Source of the DNA: Pegea sp. RAD2-039
Lineage: Eukaryota; Chordata; Thaliacea; Salpida; Salpidae
Assembly (NCBI GenBank): GCA_034620365.1
Contig: JAQGEQ010000305.1
Location: 248,001 to 312,000 of the forward strand
Direction: 5' to 3'
Length of the DNA stretch: 64,000 nt
A model generated the notes under the pieces. It was not told the origin of the DNA. It was given only the letters and a program-made list of their open reading frames with translations, and searched no databases. Below are positions 41,401 to 49,501 of the stretch, one piece after another (the first letter of the stretch is position 1; each line of letters starts with the position of its first letter). The position numbers were made by a program, and so were the translations under genes.

Positions 41401-41884
41401 AAAGATTAAACTTTTTATAAAATAGATGTAGACACAAAAGATTTGTTTAATGAAAGAAAACTGATAGAAGAAAGAAGATAAAGATTTTTGATAAGATCAA
41501 ACGATTTCTATCAATCAGTAAATAGCTTAAATTTGAGCTGAAATTTTGAAGGATTGCATCAAAGATGACTTAACTTCTCTCAAAGTTGTATAACTAGAAT
41601 GGCTAATAGATAAGATAAAAAATAAACTTAATAAGATTGTTGAAAAGAGAAAGCAAACTAAATCCAAAAAGCATATAACACAACACACTGAACCACAAAA
41701 TATAAACAGTTCAGAATAATTTTAATAAAGTAGAAAAACGGTTACCTGTAGCTATGTTAAAGTACGGTGGGTTTAAAACTTTTGTCCTTTTTGGTGTAGC
41801 TAATAGCAAAGGATCTCTATAAAGTTGTGCTAACCCTGAGTTAGCAACTAACGCTAAGGTCAGTAAAAATATACAAAGCTGCAT
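10862..41884 (-). CDS. Laminin subunit alpha (LanA/alpha5-like), 69 exons
   Basis: Complete gene for a basement-membrane laminin alpha chain, which trimerises with beta and gamma chains and is secreted into the extracellular matrix. The start is the ATG at 41882-41884, followed by a clear signal peptide ([17 protein letters not shown]) and the LN domain; the stop is at 10862-10864, right after the last LG strand. I traced 69 exons (about 11,130 nt, near 3,709 residues, the size of Drosophila LanA) with matching splice phase at every junction and GT-AG borders. Domain order is LN, LEa array, L4b-like module, LEb, L4a (laminin B), LEc, coiled coil, LG1-LG3, linker, LG4-LG5. Two exons carry one-base frame breaks in A-runs (36419-36421 and 21219-21222), probably assembly errors. 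Two alternative exons (31050-31182 and 18538-19000) suggest isoforms. Exon coordinates are given in the domain entries below. Confidence 0.95.
13458..13471 (-). promoter_or_regulatory. CTCF-like motif in a laminin intron
   Basis: The minus strand reads GCCACTAGGGGGCG, fitting the core bilaterian CTCF consensus (CCASYAGRKGGCR). It sits in the intron between the two LG4 exons 63 and 64, within a short patch that is GC-rich against a very AT-rich background. Binding is untested and a chance or repeat-derived origin is possible. Confidence 0.35.
14686..21578 (-). CDS. Laminin alpha: LG1-LG3 (exons 51-61)
   Basis: Exons 21578-21420, 21363-21304, 21226-21021, 20961-20831, 20780-20600, 20530-20301, 20276-20181, 20058-19926, 19852-19712, 15206-15073 and 14853-14686. 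These three C-terminal LG modules form the usual integrin-binding region. LG1 ends near NCRER; LG2 begins [13 protein letters not shown] and ends [10 protein letters not shown]...GCEIN; LG3 begins after [16 protein letters not shown] and ends at [22 protein letters not shown]3 is split by a 4.5 kb intron (19711-15207), with frame kept across it (ILYQNDTL joined to [12 protein letters not shown]). Exon 53 (21226-21021) is one base short of frame at its A-run. An RSKR sequence in LG3 (exon 61) resembles a furin site. Confidence 0.9.
17759..18122 (+). CDS. Candidate small plus-strand gene or pseudogene nested in laminin intron
   Basis: Opposite strand to laminin, inside the 4.5 kb LG3 intron. 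An ATG frame at 17759-17842 (27 residues, starts [16 protein letters not shown]) is followed about 95 bases later by a second open frame (17937-18122) with a possible acceptor before it (tatgaag at 17932-17938). The second frame encodes about 60 residues: a basic stretch ([15 protein letters not shown]), an acidic patch ([10 protein letters not shown]) and a hydrophobic end ([16 protein letters not shown]) then a stop, as in a tail-anchored membrane protein. An AATAAA lies about 125 bases downstream. The two frames do not join cleanly by an obvious GT-AG intron, so it may be a decayed copy or chance. No family recognised. Confidence 0.3.
18358..18367 (-). terminator. Poly(A) signals after the transmembrane exon
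   Basis: Overlapping AATAAATAAA on the minus strand about 170 bases beyond the stop codon at 18538-18540. Its position supports the exon being a transcript end. Confidence 0.45.
18538..19000 (-). CDS. Putative alternative terminal exon of laminin alpha, encodes a membrane anchor
   Basis: An open frame on the laminin strand inside the LG3 intron. It encodes an acidic segment ([12 protein letters not shown]), a Thr/Pro-rich stretch ([19 protein letters not shown]), more acidic sequence, one hydrophobic helix ([20 protein letters not shown]), a basic/small-residue start to the cytoplasmic side (MRNASSA), a Gln-rich tail ending QIEW and a TAA stop. Two acceptors are possible: at 19000 (ttacag, needs a phase-2 partner such as exon 57) and at 18972 (gaacag, needs phase 0, fitting exon 58, the end of LG2, or exon 59). 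I found no start codon or signal-peptide exon of its own between 19001 and 19711. Alternatively it is the last exon of an unseen gene. Confidence 0.6.
21631..25032 (-). CDS. Laminin alpha: coiled-coil domain (exons 39-50)
   Basis: Exons 25032-24881, 24713-24597, 24347-24225, 24088-23942, 23454-23313, 23258-23061, 22990-22788, 22667-22515, 22354-22211, 22156-22060, 22010-21846 and 21791-21631. This is the long arm that pairs with the beta and gamma chains. It starts with [15 protein letters not shown], holding the paired Cys that link the three chains, and continues as heptad-like Leu/Ile/Val and Ala-rich sequence with many Asp, Glu, Lys and Asn, ending in [13 protein letters not shown], the usual lead-in to LG1. 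Several exons are phase 0 on both sides, so skipping would keep frame. The intron between 22060 and 22010 is 49 bp. Confidence 0.9.
25086..26240 (-). CDS. Laminin alpha: LEc repeat array (exons 35-38)
   Basis: Exons 26240-26080, 26023-25717, 25662-25282 and 25223-25086 carry the third block of laminin EGF-like repeats, all with the expected Cys spacing (for example [50 protein letters not shown]). The array ends directly in front of the coiled coil. Exons here are the longest of the LE type and contain more than one repeat each. Confidence 0.92.
26288..27214 (-). CDS. Laminin alpha: L4a (laminin B/IV) domain (exons 30-34)
   Basis: Exons 27214-27072, 26990-26882, 26824-26669, 26624-26528 and 26479-26288. 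The second short-arm globule. Landmarks are [14 protein letters not shown] at its start, [21 protein letters not shown] (read across a junction; the YWxAPxxYLxxKxxSYGG pattern defines laminin B domains) and [19 protein letters not shown], the usual end of the fold. It runs into the split LE repeat EECVCPEG. The intron after exon 34 is only 47 bp. Confidence 0.92.
27266..28072 (-). CDS. Laminin alpha: LEb repeats (exons 27-29)
   Basis: Exons 28072-27947, 27878-27679 and 27422-27266 encode typical laminin EGF-like repeats (for example [36 protein letters not shown] across a junction, and [17 protein letters not shown]). They link the L4b-like and L4a globules. Phases (0/0, 0/2, 2/0) fit the neighbours. 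No anomalies. Confidence 0.92.
28158..32482 (-). CDS. Laminin alpha: L4b-like module (exons 16-26)
   Basis: Exons 32482-32326, 31864-31735 (or its alternative 31182-31050), 30899-30762, 30713-30527, 30405-30259, 30128-30002, 29936-29773, 29444-29226, 28748-28537, 28477-28350 and 28286-28158. The segment opens with [16 protein letters not shown] and [16 protein letters not shown], matching the start of the globular insert that divides the LE arrays in LanA/alpha5-type chains. It continues as beta-rich sequence with few Cys and ends with the Cys pattern [11 protein letters not shown] that restarts LE repeats. The intron between the last two exons (28349-28287) is 63 bp, a multiple of three and free of stops. 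The second exon has a duplicate, treated separately. Confidence 0.85.
31050..31182 (-). CDS. Laminin alpha exon 17b (alternative copy b, mutually exclusive)
   Basis: Starts after a ctttcacag acceptor in phase 0 and ends in phase 1 at gtgagat, exactly like exon 17a. Encodes about 44 residues beginning [20 protein letters not shown], then [15 protein letters not shown] and NSSSEDG. It aligns with copy a along its length (RxVxVPxxV, LxRxLxRY, NRG). Joining a to b gives an early stop within about eight codons, and skipping both also shifts the frame, so only one copy can be used per mRNA. Copy b has no Cys and an acidic end. Splicing is inferred from phase and similarity. Confidence 0.8.
31735..31864 (-). 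CDS. Laminin alpha exon 17a (alternative copy a)
   Basis: Enters in phase 0 after a ctgacacag acceptor and leaves in phase 1 at gtaagt. Encodes about 43 residues beginning [20 protein letters not shown] and including [10 protein letters not shown]; it ends in GCLD and a split Cys codon. Joined to exon 18 it gives an uninterrupted frame. Exon 17b, 0.55 kb downstream, encodes the same structural segment with the same phases. Copy a carries two Cys that copy b lacks. Confidence 0.85.
32542..36304 (-). CDS. Laminin alpha: LEa repeat array (exons 6-15)
   Basis: Exons 36304-36189, 35924-35715, 34997-34863, 34675-34538, 34190-34018, 33903-33801, 33749-33629, 33257-33038, 32936-32793 and 32744-32542. 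Each encodes one or more laminin-type EGF-like repeats (eight-Cys pattern with GxCxCKxNxxGxxCDxC-like spacing, for example [15 protein letters not shown]). Several consecutive exons are phase 1 on both sides, the usual modular arrangement for EGF-like exons, so individual repeats could be skipped without a frameshift. The array forms the rod of the short arm. No repeat appears broken. Confidence 0.92.
36361..41884 (-). CDS. Laminin alpha: signal peptide and LN domain (exons 1-5)
   Basis: Exons 41884-41746, 40808-40561, 38336-38100, 37063-36893 and 36456-36361. The LN domain is the N-terminal globular module that mediates laminin network polymerisation. Recognisable landmarks: YFNIA just before the first Cys, [38 protein letters not shown] (the WWQSPP motif is diagnostic of LN), [26 protein letters not shown] and [12 protein letters not shown], followed by the first LE cysteines [11 protein letters not shown]. 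In exon 5 the frame before VGG and the frame of RCVCNGHA differ by one base, because of an extra A at 36419-36421. Introns 1 to 4 are the long ones of the 5' half (0.16 to 2.2 kb). Confidence 0.93.
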
Positions 41885-43227
41885 TATATTCTTCCCACTT
41901 TTTGCTGCTATTTCTGATATAATCTTCCAGCTACTTTAATTTTCAGCGTTTTCAACAAAACAACTCTTCCTACTTAAAAAAAGAGTTTTTGGTAATATTG
42001 GCTATCTAAATCAAATGTGAAACCGGCGACTTTATTTCGTTCCACCTCAGTGCACACACAAAAAGAAAGCTAGATCTCTCGCTTCGTGAAACTTCTCTCT
42101 ATTAACTCGTTTGCTTCATCAAACTTTTCTCCTTACTGTTTCTACAACTTTATCTTACCTTTACAGTTTGAAGAATCTTTTTATCATCAAAATAATACAC
42201 TTAACCAACAAGATATTGTTTAATTTTATTAGTTGTTTTCTTTTTGAAAAAAATACTGGCTTCAAATTTCTAATGTTTTGAAAAAATGCCAGTTTAATAA
42301 TATCAGATGAAGTCTAGATTAGAAAATTACATCGAACCTGAGAATAACAGTAAAAATTTTGTGATTTAAAAGTACAATTGATTAAACCTCAAGATAATAT
42401 TTGAAATACCAATTTTTCTTATAAATTAAAGTGGTGAATAATTAAAAAAAGTTTTAATTTTATGAATAATAAGATTTGAAACTATCAGATTTTGAAATAA
42501 ATTACAAATCAATCAAAAAAATATCTTCAAATTTCATTTAAAACAAGTATTTGTTAATTGAAATGATTTTTAAGTTATTATTCTGAATCTTATGATAAAA
42601 AACTCATTACATAACTTAAATTGATTCATCGACCTGACTCTATCGATTTCTCTTAAAGTTGTATCTTTAAGATCACGGATAGATAAGATAAAAAATTTGG
42701 ATTTAATAAAATTGTTGTAATAGAGTTCTTCCCTAATTTGTATTAAATTTGGATTTTATAATTATCTAGATTTTGACAAAAAGTGAGATTGCAGTGAAAT
42801 ATATTTTTAAATTTTATTTGGAAAAAGTTTCTTTAATTATAAGTTTAACAAATTTCAATAAAAGTAATATTTAAAAATTTATAAATAATTGTGTTTATAA
42901 CTTAAGAAACTTAGTTTAAATATAATTCGTTTGTTTATGGATAACTGTAGGGTTTTTTATTGACTTTCACCTAAATAATAGAAATATTTAATAACTATTT
43001 ACCAAAAAAAATATAATAAAAAATGAATAATATCAATAAACTATCGATAATTATTATTTTTTTCTTCATTATAGTTATGTTGTTGTCTTATCACTTTTCA
43101 ATTATGTATTGTGACGTCATAAATCTTATAGATGCTTTATAGTGAACAAACTAAATCACAAGTTTAAGATTAATTAGATAGAATCTTGTAATGTTTATAC
43201 AGTTTAATTTACACAGAATAAACTATT
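41885..43227. promoter_or_regulatory. Divergent intergenic region between laminin and the 43228 gene
   Basis: 1.3 kb that must hold the promoters of both genes, which point away from each other. The 150 bases next to laminin are less AT-rich than the rest and probably contain its 5' untranslated region. No TATA box or other core element is clear. No coding exon is seen. Confidence 0.4.
43112..43119. promoter_or_regulatory. CRE-like palindrome upstream of the 43228 gene
   Basis: TGACGTCA, the full cAMP-response/ATF palindrome, about 110 bases before the start codon of the plus-strand gene. The same octamer also occurs at other places in the window, including in exons, so its use here is only a possibility. 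Confidence 0.25.
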
Positions 43228-46200
43228 ATGCTAAAACAAGAAATTTTAAGTGACTTGCATTCAAAGGCTAAATGGTATTCTGTAAACCAGTTAAAAAAAG
43301 TTCAGTTTGATCTAAATCCTAATTTAGACAAGTAAGTAAACTTTTACAATAAATTTATTTTCAAAGAGTTAAGGTAGAAAAACTTGTAAAACCGCTGGAA
43401 GCAAGTTTTAAAATATGAGTCAACATTTAATTGCTGCAAATTTACTGTAAAAGTTATAAAATTTAATAGAAGTACTTGTGTAAAAAATTATTAGTTTTAA
43501 AGTTCTGATAACTTCATTGTCAGATTTTCAGTGATTTTATGAGCTTTAGGCTAAATATTGAAGATTTATTATCTGTTTACATTATTGTTTAAACTTCAGA
43601 ATTATTTATTTTCATTTTTAACTAGATAATTTAATGAGGCTTGAATAAACAAAATGAAAGCTAACTACAAAGCTATAAGTTAATTTTTGTAGGTTGTTTT
43701 TCAAGTATTTTTAGTTTGATAGCAAATATAAATCATTTTATTAAAAAATATTATTATAATCACCAGAAATGAAAGCCTGCATTTAGAAATAGAGGATTTA
43801 AAACATAAAAGTGATCCTGAGCCATATCTAAAACCAAACTCAACAGTTCTTGGAGAGGTTTATGGGAAAAAACATCCTGTAATGAAAATCAGCAATGTAG
43901 AAGTAAAATAAACAAGCTTCTATCTAATTTCTGTAATCTAATTAAGTTGTGTCATTACTTCAAGTAAACTGATTTAAAGCTCTTTTTTTAGCTTTTATAA
44001 TTGGTATGATCTACATGGAAAACTTAGTCAACTTTAAAAATATTTATCAGCTTTAAATACAATTCATAAACAACATGAAAGTTTTTTTCAAAAGTGATTA
44101 CTTAGTGACAAAGCTAAGAGTTTTTAATCAGACAAAATGATAATAACCAGCTAAAATTAAAACACATTTATTAGTTGAAAACTGTTTGGTGTCTAAATAG
44201 GTTGCAGCTATGCTTGATATACTAAATACAGAAATTAAATTTTACTTTTTGTAGTTTTCATCTTTTGTTAAACATATTTATTAAGCTTATTTAAACTCAA
44301 ATGAAAAAATGAAAACTCATTTAGAATTTATTGTTTTAACAAAACTTTAATTACTGAAAAATTGTTTGATAATATAGCTGTGAAAAAAAGTTCAATTAAT
44401 TTAAAATTTTAAAATGAAACTTGTTTGTAAATTCAGTTAAATTAAACTTTAGCGAAATTACAGTGATAAGTTTAAAAACAAAAAGAACTAGATTATTTGG
44501 TGACCTTAAAAATATTTCTACAAACTTTTTAGATTGATGAAATTTGGCCTTTAGCTGTCAGCGATATCTGGGACAGTTGTAGTTCTTTAAGAGTCTCTGA
44601 TGGGGAAATGTTAAACCAAATCATGGACACTTTTCAGCAGTTGATAAATGAAAATTTGGTGAGTCATCAAATGATTTGAATTTATTACAAAATAATCAAC
44701 ATCTGTAGTTTTAAGAAAAGCTGACTTCCTTATAAATTGACTTTGAATTTACTCTAAGAGTTCAAAATTGAAATAAAAGTTTATTTAGTATTTGTGAGAA
44801 ATGAAAGAAAGAGTTTTTGATTTATTAATTTTGATAACTAGCTAATAGTAAATGTTTAAAAGATTTAAGAACCTTTGAAACGTCCAATCATATCACTTTA
44901 TTTTCTACTTTATAAGATTTATCAATTTTCCACAAATATATATGATCAAATCCTTGTGGGAAAAAAAGAAAAATGTTTGAACTATCCTGAGAAAAAGTGC
45001 CAAAGTGAAACGGACTTGCACAAAAAACAAAAAACAACAAGTAATCATTATGCAAATTAATCACTTCTATTTCAAATGATGTCTGGAATTTTGTTAGAAC
45101 ATCTCGATGTCGAGGTGACGTCACTGAAATTTGTTTACTACGCGACTTCCATTCATAATTTACTTCATCTCTTGCATTCTGACGGACTTACACACGTCAC
45201 TAGTGATGACGTCATCAGACAGAATACACCAGCAGTTTGCTTGAGGAAAATTTGTGGTAATAATTTAGAAAAAAACGTCGATAAAATTCCTGGAAAAGAT
45301 TTAGAATTGTGTTATGCTGATATAATGGGTAGAAAAAGAGACCTCTATCACAGGTCTGTTGCAACAAATTAACCATCAATTTGTATTTAGATAAATTGTT
45401 CACTGAGTTTTGATAATTATTTTTTTATAGATTTGTTTTGATGCTTTTAGAGTTTCTTAAAATATTTACAATCGATCTACCTTTCTACTTGAAACTGATT
45501 AATCATAAAAAATTGTTTGTTTTAAATTTTATCACTAAATTTAGTTTGTTATTAATGAGAAACTGACAATTAATTTAATGAATTTTGAACAACTAAATTG
45601 AAATGTTGTTTATCAATTTAAAACGTAAAACATTTTAGCAACAAAAGTTCGTTAAATGAATAAATTATTTGTAAATATAAGATGATTCAATCTGACTACT
45701 TATTTTGTTCTTTGATTACTTTAAACAAGAAGTTGTGATAAATTATTGTGACATTTATTTTGTGTTAAATCAATTTAACAGAAGAAATAGAGTATAGTAG
45801 TGGTGACGCGTTTGTTCTTCAAGTTTGCTTAATATTTATGTCACTAATAATATTTACTTTCTTTCCAGAAAGCTAACTCTTGGAAACTTAAGCTGGCCAA
45901 ATCATGTTGAAAATATTGAAGAAAATATAAAAGACAAATTCAGTTTTGATAAAGCAAAAGAACTTATACATCAAAACCAAATTAATCGAATGAATATAAG
46001 CAATAAACTAAATTTGTAAATATTTTTGTGTTTTTTTGAAAATAGCATTTTATTAAAACAATACTTACTAGTTTATTATGATTCATTTCTCTATTTAACT
46101 TAAATCAACTTTTGCAGTATTAAAAAGTTGGAAAAGGACCACAAATTATCGTCAAATATATACAGCAAGTGGTGGTACAACTTCATAGCAATTCACAACG

Positions 46201-49200
46201 ACTTAAAGTATCCAAATACAACTTGCTCAAAACTTTCAAATCGTACAAAACCTACTAGCATGAAACATGAAGATAATAATTCCCAAATCTTACCGACTTC
46301 CATCAAACATTCTTCAGAATTTCAAAACCAAACTCATGGTAGAGGAACTAACCGAGCTAAAAAAGCTGGCAATACTTTAAAAACTAAAAATGTAAATAAA
46401 ATGAATATTGATAATTGGCAGTAAGTTGGATACTCTCTTGTTTTATTTGTGACCAATTTTGTCATTTGAGTAGATGCTTATGTGATGTTTGTACCGGAGA
46501 TTTTTTGGAAATGGACAGATTGTTAGAACAAAGATTTGATCCTAAAGATAAAACTCTGTATAGTTCTGACGATTCAATAGTCTCAACAAAGGTTTTGCAT
46601 ACGGTTAAAGATGGTATGATAGAAAAATATCTCTTTCAGATAATTTATTTATTTAATTATAGACAATTTTAAGAATAAAATAATTTAATTTTTGTGTTGA
46701 AGTCATTTAGGTTTTCATTATAGCTTTTTTGCTATGAAAATATTTTATAAAAACTTTGGTCAATTTCCAAAGTAAAAATATCTTAGAATGAGCATTTTAA
46801 GTAAATAGAGATTTTTGAAGAGAATGTCTTCAAAGACTGAAGTAGTTTTTTTTACTTATTCAAACCCTTAAGTATTCAACTTTTCATTTCAAAACTTTTG
46901 ACAAAAAAACAGTTTGTTAAAATATGATTTCAAGTCTTCTAATTTCAAATCTTATATTTTTACTTAACATAAACACAAATAAATATATACTTAGTAGCTC
47001 AAATAGTCCTAATTTTAGTAGAAGCAACAGCCAGCTTATAAACACAATAAAGCTTAGTTTAAAAAAGATATCGATTTTGGTTATTTTTAGTATTAAATAA
47101 CAAAATCTTGTTACCATGTTCTCACTGTTTGTGTAATTAATTATTAAACTTTAAAAAGTTTTGACAATAAAGTAAATTTAATGGCTTTGGATTTTTTTCG
47201 TGCATTTCAATATCAAGTTCATGAACGATTTTTTATTTCTTAATGTTAATATAGAATATACTTCTGAACAGAAATAGTTTAAAAAATTAATTTTATAGCT
47301 GGTAAGAGTGGTCAAAGATCCAAATCAACGATGGAGCTACAAAGCTTTGAGAGAAAAGGCGAAACAGTTAAATCAAGACAAAGCAAGAAAAATTTAAAGT
47401 TCGTTATTTTTTATGTTTAAAAAATTAAAAAATTCATCTCACTTTATTCACTAAATCATCGTTGAATAAATCAGCTGATAATATAGATGTTAGACTTAAT
47501 AGAAAAGTGTTGCCTAAAGTTTTTATCAACTTGGTTTTAGGACAAATAGAAGACCTGGTAATGATATATGGTGGCATTCCGTGAGCAAGTACACAACACC
47601 GTACTGGAAAGAAAGTACTAACCACTCTTATGCTATTTAAAAAATAGTTTTAAAATCGTATTTGATGTTCTTCTTTTTCAACTGATTGTTTCTTAAATAT
47701 AAGTGTTTCAGAAAATGTATCTGATGAGGAAGAACTAGAAGAAGAAATTGAAATTATTCCTGGTCAATTACATGGAAAGAAACTAAAAATAAATTATAGT
47801 TTTGATAATTTGAAAGCTAAACGAAAGAAGAAAATGTCAATTAAGGTCTTAAAAGTTTTGTAGCATAGTAAACTAGACTGAGAATTCATTAATGAACCTA
47901 TTACTCACAGCGTGAAAGCAAACTTCGTGAAAGTTTAGTTGGTGGTGGTGATGCTCTCAATCCTACCGACTATACAACTTTGAAAGACTTAGGGATACTT
48001 TTTTCGTAATTCAGTTATTTTCTTACTTACTAATATACAATTTTAATGAACTAAATTGTAAAAAAATGTTATCTAAGCTAATTTTAGTAATAAATCTTAT
48101 GATTTACAATTTGTAACAACTGCGTTTTCAATTCAAATCAATTTATTCTGTTTTATTCTTTTGTAGTCGTAATCCAGGTACTTTAGGCTGCTACACAAAG
48201 ATCCAACTATCAAGAGATCTTTCCCAAGAGAAGTTGACTTCTAACTCAAATAGTGGTTCACAAAGTGTCCCAAAATCGTTGCAGGTATAATTAAGTAATT
48301 GACTTATTAGCTTCTTCAACTTTTTACATGAATAAACTGAGCAAATGTTTTCTTGTTACAAGCTCTTCAAAATTTAACTACTTTTTATCTGAACATTATT
48401 TAATTATATTTATTAGCTTAGATATCAAATCATATAAACTAATTTAGGCATTTTCTTATTTTTTAAGCATGAGCTATCTTAGGTTTTATTCAGCCCATAT
48501 ACCTAGTATAGTTCGTTTTATATATAAAATAAGCTCATAGATATAATATGTTGCAAAGCCATTCTCAAAGAACGTTTCATCAAATGGGAAAAAGTTGATT
48601 CATAAAAGAAGTAGTGTACCAGTCATTACTGAACAAGATAAATCTTCTAAAATGAATGAAAGGAGAAACTCTCTGCCTAATGTGAGTCAGTTACAATTAG
48701 ATTATTTAAGAAAGGATTGAAAGTAAAATAATTAGCTAAGTAACATCAGAGAAACATATGTTTATTTATACTTAAAATAGTTTTCATGAAATTAGTTTGT
48801 ATTAGTAACAGTAAGTTATTAAGTAAATTTATTGATATTAGTTTCATAAAAGCAGTTTTTTAAACTTGTCTCCTTATGTGAATATTAAGTTTCTAGGCAC
48901 TACTGATTCCATTTTAAAAAGAATGATTCCAACAACTAGTTTAGAAGATAAATGCAACGTTTATATAGAATCCTCTCAAGATAAAAACAGCTTTTTAGAC
49001 CAGTTAGATGTTGATGTAAACATAATGGAAAAGCTAGAAAAACAATTTGATAAAACGTTACCAAAAAATTTCAAATTAATGTGCTTGGCAGCACTTAGAT
49101 GTTTTATCATTAGATACGAAAGTGTTATGACAAGTAAAAAATTTCAGGTAAAATTTTAAGCAAATACTTAACAGTATTGCAAATAAGTTAAATTATTAAA

Positions 49201-49412
49201 GCATTTTACCATTTTAATATTTGATACTTACTTTATCATCGACAATATTACATATCCTTAAAGAAAATTATGTTATGTCGCTGATGTTTTTTTAGAAAAT
49301 TGGAAGCCTTACAATTAATAGGCATCCGTTGTATAGCTTTGAAAAAATATCGAAAGCCCAACAAAAACCTCTTTCATCCTATGAAGGCTCAATAAAAAAG
49401 CTCCCAAAGTAA
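43228..49412 (+). CDS. Unrecognised 15-exon intracellular protein
   Basis: Exons: 43228-43331, 43767-43902, 44533-44658, 44917-45040, 45098-45353, 45869-46015, 46118-46420, 46474-46613, 47299-47398, 47704-47845, 47911-48005, 48167-48284, 48559-48681, 48890-49147 and 49296-49412. All junction phases match, giving about 762 residues. There is no signal peptide or membrane helix; composition is Lys, Asn, Ser and Glu-rich. Landmarks are AVSDIWDSCSSLRVSDGEML, IHNLLHLLHSDGLTHVTSDD, SKWWYNFIAIHNDLKYP, an acidic run (SDEEELEEEIEIIPGQ), ALNPTDYTTLKDLGILFSRN and LPKNFKLMCLAALRCFIIRY. The ordered blocks separated by polar linkers suggest a conserved scaffold protein, but I cannot name the family. Starts of exons 8, 10, 13 and 14 were chosen by phase and are less certain. 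A one-base deletion in the A-run at 49394-49399 may hide about 30 more residues (to 49501). Confidence 0.7.
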
Positions 49413-49501
49413 AAAAAAACGATTTTGTTTTTGAAAAACTGGGTAAAAGAAGCAAGAAAGTTTACGATCAACTGTTAAGCACAAAACACGCAGCGGGTTA
49501 A

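Noticed and set aside
10862-41884. Two adjacent genes: a transmembrane LN-to-LG2 protein and a separate LG3-LG5 protein
   Set aside because: LG3 is split between exons 59 and 60 with matching phase 0 and continuous fold sequence, and there is no start codon or signal peptide before exon 60. One gene with an alternative end is simpler.
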